Shown: positions 6,574 to 14,624 of the stretch, piece by piece
How the letters are laid out: every line of letters starts with the position of its first letter
Position numbering within the stretch: the first letter of the stretch is position 1
Assembly (NCBI GenBank): GCA_946182865.1
Contig: CAMHAV010000011.1
Span: forward strand, 1-36,011
DNA length: 36,011 nt
Reading direction: 5' to 3'
From: an uncultured Clostridia bacterium
GTDB taxonomy: Bacteria; Bacillota; Clostridia; Oscillospirales; Acutalibacteraceae
Notes under the pieces: generated by a model
What the model saw: the letters and a program-made list of their open reading frames with translations, nothing else
What the model was told of the DNA's origin: nothing
Database searches by the model: none
Position numbers and translations under genes: made by a program

Positions 6574-8607
6574 TTACCACGACTGCACCACGGAGCCGTT
6601 TTTGTAAATCGAAATGCCGCTGTCGGTCACCACAATGCGGTTTTGTCCGTTCAGACTGGAAATCCTTACACCGCCACCGCCGGCACTCGCGCTAAGCAAG
6701 GCGTGACGGGTTCCCGAAGCGTCGTATCCGTAAAGGACAACCGAATTATCCGCCGCATTATCCGAGCGGGATGCGCAAATGACCTGCGCCCTGCCCATCT
6801 GGTCAAAGAATCCGAAGCCGTACAGCGCCTGATCCGCTGTTGCCTTGACCGGACGCAATTGAAAATAAGCGCTGTTGCTCAATTCTTCATCATGGCAGGC
6901 AATTCCCGCGCGGCTCTCTCCCGCGTCGGTGCTGATTTCGCCCGCCGAAAGATACCGCTTCGGAAGTCCGATTTTATTAGCAAAAAGCTGATTGCTGTCC
7001 AAGTCAAAATAACAGCTTCCGTCCGCCGATTGAATGCGCCCCGCCTGAATCCAATCCGCTACGATGCCGACTGCCGACAGCACACGGCAGATGATATTGC
7101 CGTCGGCGGTCATACCGTACTGCCAGACAGGCGCGCCGTTATTCCATCCGCTGTTGGTGTAGGCAAAGCCGCCCGCCGTCTCGCAACTGATATAAGAGGA
7201 TGCTTCCAGCGTCGGCTTGTCGTGCGTGTAATAGGTCACGCTGCCGTCGTCATTTTGTACGACGGATTTGTACACGCCCATCGCATTGAGTACCAGATTG
7301 TTGAGCGCCTGCACCCGCTGCTGGTAGGCGTTGATTTTCTCATTCGTGTCAGTGCGGAGCCTCTGCGCCAATCGACTGACGGCACTGTAGCGCACCGCCT
7401 TAACTTCAGCGGCGGACTGCGTTTCACAGGAGAGGGTAAGCGGCGCTCCGAATCTGTACTCGAGGCGGTTGACAAACGCTGTGTAAACGTGGCCGCGTCG
7501 GTCGGCAGCCGTCACGATATCCCCCGCCTCCAGCGCAGGGGTGGACATGCAGGAAAGCGTGAGCGGCGAAAAACTGTCCCCGATGAGCCTGCCCCCGATG
7601 GCTTCCAACACGTCCGGAATATCATGCGAGAGCAGGGGATTGTCCGACAAATCAAAGACATAATCCTCCGTCCCGCAGAGATACGACTGACCGGGAACCG
7701 TGCGGATGATTTCACCGCCGTTCTCGTCTGTTTCAATTTCTTCCGCGTCCTTCTCAACATACCGGATGCCGGTAATTGTCAGCGGCGGATCGCCCTTCAC
7801 GCTTTTTGGATGGAGGATGCGGCACAGACCGCGCTTGTCGTTCTGACCGCCGTCGAAATCCGTATCGGCATAACTGAAAAAATCGCCGCCGTCGGCTTCG
7901 TCTCCGCTCGTCATCTCCACAAACATGCCGCCGTCCACCCAATCCTCCGCGCCCCATGGCGGCATATTGCCATGACCGTACCAGCCCAGCGTCAATGTGC
8001 CGTCCCGCGTCATCCGCGCATAGCAGCCCGCCATCTGTGCAATGTACGAAATCACATCCCGGCAGGTGGCAGTCTGCGGAAGGGATGACACAACATAATT
8101 CTCATGCAAAAAGCGGTCGCCGTTCCACGGAATCCCGCAATGGGAGCAGACCGTCCGCAGCAGGTTCTCCAGCGTAACGGGGCAGGTGACGGCGGGCAGT
8201 GTCCTGTCTGCCCGGCCGAGAAAATCATAAGCGACAATCTCAGCGGCGGTTCCGGAATACTTTACCGAGTCGATATCGAACACGCCCAACGGTATCCATT
8301 CGGTGGAGTTGTCAGGCAGCGTCACGCCGATCTGCATGACGCTGACCTGTCCGCCGATGAAACGCATCCCGCTGTATCGGCCGCTGAAATTGTTGAGCGT
8401 GAGCGTCAGCCTGCCCATGATGGCAGCGCCCAGATCAAAACTGCCCGCGCCGGAGGTCGCTTCACTCAGCCGGATGCCGCCTTGCTTGAAATCCGAGGCT
8501 GACAGTCGGCAGAGCGAACCGTCAGCCAATGTAATCACCGCTTTCACCGTCAGTTGCCGGGAAGGCTGACACAGCGCGTCATAGCATTCTTTTGTAATGT
8601 TGTACAT
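6574..8607 (-). CDS. Tail tip / baseplate hub protein (prophage tail protein, Tal-like)
   Basis: From the preferred ATG at 8607 the protein has 677 residues. An in-frame ATG at 8631 exists, but GGGGAGAGG lies directly before 8607. The N-terminal half has the phage tail-hub pattern: a strand-rich start MYNITKECYDAL, GVFDIDSVKYSG, YDFLGRAD and a LLRTVCSHCGIPW segment, followed by further beta domains. The C-terminal 120 residues (YLSAGEIST..., RISSLNGQNRIVVTDSGISIYKNG) are beta-rich and resemble fibre-joining regions. It would form the tail tip below the distal tail ring and contact the fibre. Position between the DUF6711 protein and the fibre fits. No peptidase motif is evident. Confidence 0.8.
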   Translation of the reverse strand: MYNITKECYDALCQPSRQLTVKAVITLADGSLCRLSASDFKQGGIRLSEATSGAGSFDLGAAIMGRLTLTLNNFSGRYSGMRFIGGQVSVMQIGVTLPDNSTEWIPLGVFDIDSVKYSGTAAEIVAYDFLGRADRTLPAVTCPVTLENLLRTVCSHCGIPWNGDRFLHENYVVSSLPQTATCRDVISYIAQMAGCYARMTRDGTLTLGWYGHGNMPPWGAEDWVDGGMFVEMTSGDEADGGDFFSYADTDFDGGQNDKRGLCRILHPKSVKGDPPLTITGIRYVEKDAEEIETDENGGEIIRTVPGQSYLCGTEDYVFDLSDNPLLSHDIPDVLEAIGGRLIGDSFSPLTLSCMSTPALEAGDIVTAADRRGHVYTAFVNRLEYRFGAPLTLSCETQSAAEVKAVRYSAVSRLAQRLRTDTNEKINAYQQRVQALNNLVLNAMGVYKSVVQNDDGSVTYYTHDKPTLEASSYISCETAGGFAYTNSGWNNGAPVWQYGMTADGNIICRVLSAVGIVADWIQAGRIQSADGSCYFDLDSNQLFANKIGLPKRYLSAGEISTDAGESRAGIACHDEELSNSAYFQLRPVKATADQALYGFGFFDQMGRAQVICASRSDNAADNSVVLYGYDASGTRHALLSASAGGGGVRISSLNGQNRIVVTDSGISIYKNGSVVQSW

Positions 8608-8620
8608 GTTAGCCTCTCCC

Positions 8621-8980
8621 CTACTGCTCAATGAAAGTAAGTTTTGTCGTCCAGCTCCTTTGTCCGCTGACGTCCACCGCCATTTCCGCCGTCACGTCAC
8701 CCGTGTAAAAGGTCTTGGTCACATAGGCTCCCTCCATCGGGTCGGGATAGCACAAATCAACAAATGTGTCCGGCTTGACGGTGCGCAGCAGCAGCGACGT
8801 TTCCGCGCCGCTGCGGAATGACCACACACAGTCGAGCGTCACCTTTTTGGCGACCTCGTCCTTTTCCATACGGCCGTTCATATCTCTGCCGCTGTCCTCC
8901 GAGGAAATGTCGTTGAGCGACCATTTGAGCGGCAGATCGGGAAAAGGAATGGCTGTGCCGTTGACGGTCAATGCCTCCAT
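8621..8980 (-). CDS. DUF6711-type small tail protein
   Basis: This 119-residue protein has the features I associate with DUF6711 tail proteins: short strand-rich start with VNGTAIPFP, the SEDSGRDMNGRMEKD loop, WSFRSGAETSLLLRTVKPDTF, and YPDPMEGAYVTKTFYTGD, ending in LTFIEQ. These are small beta proteins encoded after the tape measure in Gram-positive siphophages, probably part of the distal tail or tail tip; their exact role is not known to me. The gene lies 14 bases after the tape measure stop and overlaps the longer form of the hub gene by 11 bases. Confidence 0.8.
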   Translation of the reverse strand: MEALTVNGTAIPFPDLPLKWSLNDISSEDSGRDMNGRMEKDEVAKKVTLDCVWSFRSGAETSLLLRTVKPDTFVDLCYPDPMEGAYVTKTFYTGDVTAEMAVDVSGQRSWTTKLTFIEQ

Positions 8981-8994
8981 ACGGTTTTCCTCCC

Positions 8995-11646
8995 TTACAA
9001 GTCAAATGCAAATTGATTACTGCGGCGGTTTTCCTCCCGCAGCAGTTTGATGATTTGGCGGATAAGCGTTTCGTCTCCGATGTTGACCACCAGTTCGATG
9101 AGCTGTTCCTGCGCGTTTTGCGGTTTCTTTCCGCCGTTTTCCTGCTGCCGGAACAAATGCAGCGCCGTGAGGATCATTTCCGTCATCTTATTCTCCGGCG
9201 CGACGATTTCACCGTATCGCCTGTTATCGCCGATCATGGCCAGCTGCGGGGTGTTCGCTCTGACGTAGCCGCCCTGTGCCAGACGGGGCAGAGAAAGACC
9301 GGAAATCTTTTTGCCGCCGACAATTTTCAGCGCGCTGTTGATAAGACTTATACCACTGTTAATGCGGCTCTGAACCTGCCCGATAACACTGTTAATAGCG
9401 CTTTTGATGGCGGATGCCATAGAGGAACCGATAGAAGTTCCCATGGAAGAAAACGTATTTTTCAGACGGTTCCATATGCCTTGGAAATAACTCACCACGG
9501 TATCCGCATGGAACCGCGCTTTGATGTAATCCCAGAGAGAACCGGCCGTCTTTTTCAGACCGTCCCACGCTTTGTTCCAGTCCCCTGTGAATACGCCTGT
9601 CAGGAAATCCAGCAGCCCGCTGAGTGCGCCGAAGATCGCGCCGATCGCGTCTGCCAGTCCCTCCAGACCGGAGATAATCTGATCGCCAAAGATTTGGGTC
9701 AGCGGTGCAAAAAGCTGTCCGAGCAAGCGTAGTCCCGCCTGCCCGACCGCGATGAGCGGCTGCGCCTTTTCCCATGCCGCTTTGAACAAATCGGCCAACC
9801 GTCGCAGGAAGCCGGATATTTCGCTGCTCATGGGTTGCAAGTGTTCCCGCCAGACGCGGCTCAGACGGCTGCCCAGCGCATCCAACGCGGGCTTGACAAA
9901 GGAATCATAGCCGATCTTGGCACCTTCACATATCTGGTGGAAGCCGTCGGAAAGCACCTCAAAAATGTCCCCCAGCGGTGCGAGCATTTTTTCCAATTCC
10001 CGCTTGATACTGCGGGAATTGTCCCGCAGGGGCTTGGAGAGGGCTTTGAGAAAATCCCGCCCGGTCTTTGCGCCGAGATTTTGCAGGGTCAGACGCGCGT
10101 CGGTGAATACCGAAAGCACTGACGCGGTGATGGTTTTGCCGCCTTCGCTTTTGAAGGCGCTGAACGCCTGCGCAAAGGCTGTCGCGAGTTCTCCCCCGAT
10201 CTGCCATGTTTCCGCCTGTGCGTTGAGCGTGTCGGCAATGCTGCCGCGAATGTCATTTTTGCGGCGACGGAGCATTCCGTCCAGTCCGCCGATGAGATTT
10301 TCCGCTGCCGTCGCGCCGACGCTTCCCGCCGCACCTGTGACCGTGCCCAGATTTTGGATCACCGAGCGGGAATATTTTTCCGAGGCGGCGCGCACTTCTT
10401 CGCTGGCAAAGATGTCGGCCAGCGATTGTCTGACGGATGCAGCGTGCGCTTGGATGGCCTTTAAATCTGCAAAAGCAAAGCCGATCTTGAATCCCTGCGC
10501 AAAAAGGGCTTTGAGGGCCTTCACCTTGACGGTCAGACGGTCGAGCGCCGCCTCCTCTTCAAAGCTTGTCAGTCCTTCGTCTTCGTCATCGTCCTCCCCG
10601 CCGCCTCCGCCGCCGTCTGCGCTGTCCAGCCGGTTGATCTGGTCAAAGCCCATCAGCGACTTCATTGCCTTGCTCGCTCCTCCGGCGCTTTTGGCGACGC
10701 CGTCAATACTTTCCGAAACGGAATCGGCAGACTTTCCCAATCCGAGAAAAGAAAAGGACTTTATGCGCAATATGGCCGCCGTAAAACGTGCCAGCGCATT
10801 AAATGCCTGTGTGAGCTTTACGACAATGACATTCAGCACAGACACAAAGGGCATGCAGATGTTGGCCGTCACGTTGCCGAGTGCTTCCTTCATGTCTCCG
10901 AAGTTGTTGGAAAGCTGCTTCATTTTGCCGGTCGGGGTCTGTGCGAGCGCCTCGTTCATGTTTCTGACCGATTCTTCGATGACGTCCGTGACGGTGGCGA
11001 CTCTTTCCGCTTCGGTGCCGTATTTAATGATGTTGGCCTGCTCGTCGGTGAAGTCGTAGCCGTACCGCTGCAAGGCGGTGGTGCTGCCCGTCATGACCTT
11101 GCCGATCATCGTGGCCAGCGACACCGCCGCGCCGCCTGTCGCGTCATAGCCGTACTGCTGCGTCACCATATCGTTGAGCACCGGCATGAGTTTCTTGACG
11201 GACTCTACTTCCTTGACGTAGGTGGCCAGTTCCTGCATACCCGCGAGCTGCACTTCATCGCCGAGAATGCCGAGCTGCTGGTATTCCGAAGCCAGATCCT
11301 TGACCGCCTGAATCTGCTCCATGGTGGCCTCGGTGGCGTTGCGCATGGTGACGGCAATCTTGATTTCGGCTTCATTCTGCGTGCGATAATACGCCATCCA
11401 TTCCTGCGCCGCCGCCTTGATGCGGCCCAGCGCAAAAGCCGCCGCCATCATGCTGCTAAGCTTTCCGAAAAGCGAGGCAAATTTCGCGCCGATGCCGCCG
11501 GCCGTCTTGGACGCCTGTGCACTCACGCCTTTGAACGCACCGTTCAGTTGCGTCTGTGCGCCCGCCGCCGCTCCTTTGATCTGAGTGCTGAGAAGTGCGG
11601 TATTCAACCCTAATTGCAGCATGATGGAGCCTACGCTTTGCGGCAT
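8995..11646 (-). CDS. Tail tape measure protein
   Basis: At 883 residues it is the longest tail protein. It is helix-rich, with an Ala/Gln/Gly-rich start (MLQLGLNTALLSTQIKGAAAG), TMP-like TGSTTALQRYGYDFTDEQANIIKYG and the MGFDQINRL segment, followed near residue 342 by a Gly6-acidic linker. Hydrophobic stretches around 680-720 (GLADAIGAIFGALSGLLDFLTGVF) may insert in the host membrane during DNA injection. The length sets tail length; by the usual 1.5 angstroms per residue of helix it implies a tail of roughly 130 nm (inference). It overlaps the end of the frameshifted chaperone by 16 bases and has GGGGGGTGA before its ATG. Confidence 0.93.
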   Translation of the reverse strand: MPQSVGSIMLQLGLNTALLSTQIKGAAAGAQTQLNGAFKGVSAQASKTAGGIGAKFASLFGKLSSMMAAAFALGRIKAAAQEWMAYYRTQNEAEIKIAVTMRNATEATMEQIQAVKDLASEYQQLGILGDEVQLAGMQELATYVKEVESVKKLMPVLNDMVTQQYGYDATGGAAVSLATMIGKVMTGSTTALQRYGYDFTDEQANIIKYGTEAERVATVTDVIEESVRNMNEALAQTPTGKMKQLSNNFGDMKEALGNVTANICMPFVSVLNVIVVKLTQAFNALARFTAAILRIKSFSFLGLGKSADSVSESIDGVAKSAGGASKAMKSLMGFDQINRLDSADGGGGGGEDDDEDEGLTSFEEEAALDRLTVKVKALKALFAQGFKIGFAFADLKAIQAHAASVRQSLADIFASEEVRAASEKYSRSVIQNLGTVTGAAGSVGATAAENLIGGLDGMLRRRKNDIRGSIADTLNAQAETWQIGGELATAFAQAFSAFKSEGGKTITASVLSVFTDARLTLQNLGAKTGRDFLKALSKPLRDNSRSIKRELEKMLAPLGDIFEVLSDGFHQICEGAKIGYDSFVKPALDALGSRLSRVWREHLQPMSSEISGFLRRLADLFKAAWEKAQPLIAVGQAGLRLLGQLFAPLTQIFGDQIISGLEGLADAIGAIFGALSGLLDFLTGVFTGDWNKAWDGLKKTAGSLWDYIKARFHADTVVSYFQGIWNRLKNTFSSMGTSIGSSMASAIKSAINSVIGQVQSRINSGISLINSALKIVGGKKISGLSLPRLAQGGYVRANTPQLAMIGDNRRYGEIVAPENKMTEMILTALHLFRQQENGGKKPQNAQEQLIELVVNIGDETLIRQIIKLLREENRRSNQFAFDL

Positions 11647-11996
11647 TTCCCGTCACCCCCCTTCGGTAAAAATCCCCGGAACAACGCGCTGAATGACGCC
11701 ATAGCGCGGTCATAGTCCCGGCTGTCCATCTGCTCCGCCCGACTGGCCTGCCATTCGTCATGAACGCGGCGCTGCTCTTCGTTAAAACATTTGAGCGTTT
11801 CGGGGTCGGTTTCGGCTCTGATACTTACGATCTGACCCAGCGGCGTGTCCGGCATAATACCCGCCAGCAGCATGACAAATTCGCCCCACGGAACATCATC
11901 TTCTGTGAGGCGAATGCCGTATTGCTTGCGGAAGGAGGACACGATCAGATCAAAATCCGCCGCTATGTCATAGTAAGCATCAGAGCCGCCGCTCAG
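11631..11996 (-). CDS. Gp15-type tail assembly chaperone, read by -1 frameshift from the preceding gene
   Basis: The frame is open from just after the upstream gene and contains the Gp15-family signature VPWGEFVMLLAGIMPDTPLGQIVSIRA. A GTG at 11942 could give a 103-residue form, but it has no good ribosome site and would cut off in-frame codons that read as family sequence (LSGGSDAYYDIAADFDLIVSSF). Those codons are reached by slipping back one base at A AAA AAC in the preceding gene, giving a 218-residue fusion (12286 to 11631). This is the Gram-positive counterpart of lambda gpG-gpGT, where the fusion recruits tail tube subunits to the tape measure. Confidence 0.82.
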   Translation of the reverse strand: MSGGSDAYYDIAADFDLIVSSFRKQYGIRLTEDDVPWGEFVMLLAGIMPDTPLGQIVSIRAETDPETLKCFNEEQRRVHDEWQASRAEQMDSRDYDRAMASFSALFRGFLPKGGDGKCRKA

Positions 11997-12286
11997 TTTT
12001 TTTCGTCATTTCCGCTCTGTCCGATGACTGCCCTGATGGATTCGGAGATCACTGTCATAAAATCCTCAAAGGTGAGATCGAGCGCCGCGATTTTGGCGGC
12101 GTCTTCCTCGGAGTAGAGCAGAGACATCATTTTGTCGATGGCGGTTTTACTGATATCGCCGTCCGCCAGCTCCGCCGCTTCCAGCAGTGCCACGGCCTTG
12201 TTGTTGACCTCCACGGTCACGCCCTCCGCGATCTCCAGCAAGGGCTTTTCACGGTACCGGAGTTTATCACAAATTCTGCTTTTCAT
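11993..12286 (-). CDS. Tail assembly chaperone, upstream (gpG-like) product
   Basis: The 97-residue protein begins MKSRICDKLRYREKPLLEIAEGVTVEVNNKA, then an acidic helical region with an EEDAAKIAALDLTFEDFMTVI segment and ends in GNDEKN. Position directly after the tail tube gene and before the Gp15 frame and tape measure is that of the abundant tail chaperone. It is 97 residues when terminated at TGA 11995-11993. The last two sense codons AAA AAC form part of the slippery heptamer, so a fraction of ribosomes should continue into the Gp15 frame. It starts 3 bases after the tail tube stop. Confidence 0.8.
   Translation of the reverse strand: MKSRICDKLRYREKPLLEIAEGVTVEVNNKAVALLEAAELADGDISKTAIDKMMSLLYSEEDAAKIAALDLTFEDFMTVISESIRAVIGQSGNDEKN
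11996..12002 (-). promoter_or_regulatory. Slippery heptamer A AAA AAC for programmed -1 frameshifting
   Basis: On the minus strand the codons GAA AAA AAC TGA place A AAA AAC in the canonical X XXY YYZ phase, immediately before the stop. After slippage the next codon is CTG at 11996-11994 and the frame stays open to 11631. No convincing downstream pseudoknot was found by eye. Confidence 0.82.
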
Positions 12287-12289
12287 AGA

Positions 12290-12829
12290 TTAATTTCCTC
12301 CCTCGTTTTCACTTTCACTCTCGCTGCTGCTTTCACTCTCGGAAGAACTTTCGGAAGTGCTTTCCGGCAGCGTGACGACGGGTTTGCCGTCGCTGCGGCA
12401 CTCAAATTCCAGACCGCCGACATTGGTGGTGTCGCCGCCGCCGTTGTTGGTCACGGCAATCACCACATTCTGGTTGACGGTCAGTCCGTCGGGCAGCGTC
12501 CAGCGGAATTTGGTGCAGGCTTCGCGTCCTACTCTGAGCATGAGGGACGCAATGTAATCGTTGGCGGGGTCGCCGATGGTGCGCTTGCCCTTGAAGGCGA
12601 TCGACCAGCCTTTGCCGGTGAGAAGCGCGCTGCGCCAGCCCTCATTGTCCATCGAGTACCATTCCTCAATGGTGTTGTCAAAATTCGGCTGGAAATTTTC
12701 CAGATTGGCCGGTGTAAGCATCTGCTCCTCGGTGGAGTCCAGACCGCCGACGCCGAATTTGAAAATATTGTTGTGAACGGGAAAAACGCCCGTTCTGACA
12801 GTCGGAGTATTGGCGTTACTCAAATTCAT
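12290..12829 (-). CDS. Major tail (tube) protein with Ser/Glu-repeat tail
   Basis: This 179-residue protein has a beta-rich core (FPVHNNIFKFGVGGL, MDNEGWRSALLTGKGWSIAFKGKR, GDPANDYIASL, KFRWTLPDGLTVNQNVVIAVTN) typical of siphophage tail-tube proteins, which stack as hexamers to form the tail. The last 25 residues are almost only Ser and Glu (ESTSESSSESESSSESESE) and are likely disordered and exposed. A very similar tail ends the major capsid protein. The gene overlaps the preceding one by 4 bases and is followed after 3 bases by the tail chaperone, the usual order. Confidence 0.87.
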   Translation of the reverse strand: MNLSNANTPTVRTGVFPVHNNIFKFGVGGLDSTEEQMLTPANLENFQPNFDNTIEEWYSMDNEGWRSALLTGKGWSIAFKGKRTIGDPANDYIASLMLRVGREACTKFRWTLPDGLTVNQNVVIAVTNNGGGDTTNVGGLEFECRSDGKPVVTLPESTSESSSESESSSESESENEGGN

Positions 12830-13221
12830 GCATTCCTTTCGCTGAAAAATTCGGCCTGCACGGTATATTCATATACTTCATGATCGCTGTCCACGTCAAT
12901 CGGGCCGTCGTAGAGCAGCCGGATAAAATACACCGTCTTGCCGTTGATCATAAAAGCCGAACGGTTTTCAAGCGCGTGGTAAAAATCCCACGCCAGCCGC
13001 TCGGCTTCGTCTTTGTTTTTGCCGCCGTGGATGAGAAAATGGATTCCCGTCACGTCGTAATTTCTTTCGCTGCCGCTCAATACCTCACGGCGCGGCGGGG
13101 ACTGACGGAGCGGATAAACGCCCAGCGTATTCTCCCGCTTGACCGACAGTCTGCCGATCCAGTAGCCGTCAAACAGACCGAGCGTGCGCACCCAGTCCCG
13201 CGCTTCGGATAAATAGATCAT
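12826..13221 (-). CDS. Minor capsid/tail terminator-type protein (Minor_capsid_3-like)
   Basis: The 131-residue protein begins MIYLSEARDWVRTLG and contains YDVTGIHFLIHGGKNKDEAERLAWDFYHAL, then strands ending YEYTVQAEFFSERNA. Named 'minor capsid' in families of this type, proteins at this position directly before the tail tube gene act as tail terminators that cap the tube and dock it to the head. The pattern of an alpha/beta domain with a long helix fits. It overlaps the previous gene by 4 bases (ATGA) and the tail tube gene by 4 bases, so all three are translationally coupled. Family naming is by recall. Confidence 0.75.
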   Translation of the reverse strand: MIYLSEARDWVRTLGLFDGYWIGRLSVKRENTLGVYPLRQSPPRREVLSGSERNYDVTGIHFLIHGGKNKDEAERLAWDFYHALENRSAFMINGKTVYFIRLLYDGPIDVDSDHEVYEYTVQAEFFSERNA

Positions 13222-13604
13222 GCGCCGCCTCCCATCTTCGCCATGAATGCCGCGAACGCCTGCTGACTGAAATCCTTATACCGTCCGCTGATCCACGGTT
13301 CCAGCCATAGGCCGCCCGCCTGCGCGTTGTTGACCGTCTGGAAATCATATTCGGGGTGGAAATACAGCCGCCGCGCCTGCGGGGCATTCGTGACCAGCGA
13401 GACGTGCCCCTGATAACTGTAGGCAGTGTCCACAAAGGTCTGCGCATTCTGCATATTGCCCGTGTCAAAGGGCATCACGCCCTCATTCACCACTTCGGTG
13501 TGCAGCGCCTCGGCGGTCATCTCCAGCGCAGCAATGGCTGCCTCGTCGAGCTGCGCAAGCGCATTCATATTCAGTACCACTTTGCTGCTGACGTAATTCG
13601 GCAT
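13218..13604 (-). CDS. Head-tail joining / minor capsid protein (HK97 gp10-like, Minor_capsid_2-like)
   Basis: From ATG 13604 the protein has 128 residues; AAAGGCGGTGA lies 11 bases upstream, while the earlier in-frame ATG at 13634 has no ribosome site. It contains ALEMTAEALHTEVVNEGVMPFDTGNMQNAQTFV, the 'helix then P-x-DTG-x-L/M' pattern of gp10/Minor_capsid_2 tail completion proteins, followed by LVTNAPQARRLYFHPEYDFQ and WLEPW. Such proteins plug or shape the head-tail interface. It is the third of four small connector genes in a row and overlaps the next gene by 4 bases. Confidence 0.78.
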   Translation of the reverse strand: MPNYVSSKVVLNMNALAQLDEAAIAALEMTAEALHTEVVNEGVMPFDTGNMQNAQTFVDTAYSYQGHVSLVTNAPQARRLYFHPEYDFQTVNNAQAGGLWLEPWISGRYKDFSQQAFAAFMAKMGGGA

Positions 13605-13624
13605 AATATAAAAAATCACCGCCT

Positions 13625-13963
13625 TTACATCCATTCGATCTGTGTATAATTCACGCTGCCGTCGGGATTGCGGGCTTTAGCGCCGCGATAAACCGTCCGC
13701 GTCTCCCCGAAGATCTCGGCTTCACCGTGGGCAATTTCTTCCATATCAGGGCAGAGATCGCCTGTAAACAGCGCCTTGCCGCTCAGTTGAATATAGTGCT
13801 TGTCGTCGGTATAGACACGCGCGGCGCTGTCCTGATAATTACAGCGCCCTTCGTAGGTGAAAGTGACAACCGGAGCGCCGTTTTCGCTGAGTTCGTCGGC
13901 GTAAAGCGTCAGGCGGATGGGTGTGCGGCAGGCAGAAGGCGGCACAAGAGAGGGATATTTCAT
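13625..13963 (-). CDS. Head-tail connector / minor capsid protein (Minor_capsid_1-like)
   Basis: The preferred ATG 13963 overlaps the preceding stop as ATGA and has GGGAGG 11 bases upstream; the open frame to 13999 is probably not translated. The 112-residue product is beta-rich: IRLTLYADELSENGAPVVTFTYEGRCNYQD, YIQLSGKALFTGDLCPD, GEAEIFGETRTVYRGAKARNPDGSVNYTQIEW. This fits the small stopper-type beta-barrel proteins between the gp6-like adaptor and gp10-like protein in siphophages (SPP1 gp16 analog by position). The family name is by recall; the role is inferred from gene order. Confidence 0.75.
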   Translation of the reverse strand: MKYPSLVPPSACRTPIRLTLYADELSENGAPVVTFTYEGRCNYQDSAARVYTDDKHYIQLSGKALFTGDLCPDMEEIAHGEAEIFGETRTVYRGAKARNPDGSVNYTQIEWM

Positions 13964-14373
13964 GATGAAAAATACCTCCCATTTAAATTGAGCGAACAAA
14001 GCCCGCTCTGCCCCAGCAGCGCATAAATATCCCGCCGGACAGGGATGCCGTTTATCACGGTCATCTGCCCGCCGCCGAAATTCATGGACACGCCGTTGAT
14101 GGAGTAGGCGCTCAGCGCACTGTCGAGGAGATCGGCGTTATCGTGCAGAAAATCCGCCAATAAGCAGCAGGATTCTTTGACAATGCCCTGCTGAAATTCC
14201 GTCAGATTGCCAAAACCGAGTCCGATCATTCTGTTATAGGTGAGGCTGTCAATCTGCCTGCTTGCCCTATGCAGCAGCTTTTCCAGTTTCTCAGCGGGGA
14301 TGCCGCCGCTGCCGTACTGCGCATAATCGGCGGCCGTGGCGTATGGATAAAGAGAATCAGGCATGTCGCTCAC
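13960..14373 (-). CDS. Head-tail adaptor (gp6-like connector)
   Basis: This 137-residue helical protein begins with LYPYATAADYAQYGSGGIP, followed by KLEKLLHRASRQIDSLTYNRM, the 'helix with RAS..ID' signature of gp6/gp15-type connector proteins, then a helix pair and a beta hairpin FGGGQMTVINGIPVRRD. Such adaptors form a ring under the portal. It follows the small gene 14370-14606 with a 4-base overlap and is itself ATGA-coupled to the next connector gene. Confidence 0.82.
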   Translation of the reverse strand: MSDMPDSLYPYATAADYAQYGSGGIPAEKLEKLLHRASRQIDSLTYNRMIGLGFGNLTEFQQGIVKESCCLLADFLHDNADLLDSALSAYSINGVSMNFGGGQMTVINGIPVRRDIYALLGQSGLCSLNLNGRYFSS

Positions 14374-14606
14374 TTCTTCCTCTTGGGAATGGGGGAATCA
14401 GGCGGACTCTGCGCTTCGGCCAGCTTTTGCCGCAGCCGCTTGTTTTCGTCCAGCAGCGCGGCATATTTTGCATAAGGGACGGTCTTGCCGGCGGCATGCT
14501 CGATGATATGCCCGTTGTCGTCGGTGATGTCAAAGCCCTGCGTGACGTAGGCCTTGCGCTGCTGCTCTGTGATGGTGTAAACTTTGTTTTCCTTGACTGC
14601 TTTCAT
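14370..14606 (-). CDS. Small hypothetical protein next to the capsid gene
   Basis: The 78-residue protein starts MKAVKENKVYTITEQQRKAYVTQGFDITDDNG, continues with TVPYAKYAALLDENKRLRQKLAEAQ, a short coiled coil, and ends in a basic Pro/Lys tail. The N-terminal strand-turn segment with 'VYTITE...GFDI' recurs in my memory of small proteins beside phage capsid genes, without known function. It may help capsid assembly or head-tail joining. Overlap of 4 bases with the next gene and an 18-base gap after the capsid stop show that it is part of the structural operon. Confidence 0.65.
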   Translation of the reverse strand: MKAVKENKVYTITEQQRKAYVTQGFDITDDNGHIIEHAAGKTVPYAKYAALLDENKRLRQKLAEAQSPPDSPIPKRKK

Positions 14607-14624
14607 AGGCGCGTCACCTCTCCA

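Noticed and set aside
11631-11942. Independent GTG start for the Gp15 protein
   Set aside because: No convincing ribosome site precedes it, and Gp15-like residues are encoded upstream of it in frame, reachable through the slippery heptamer.
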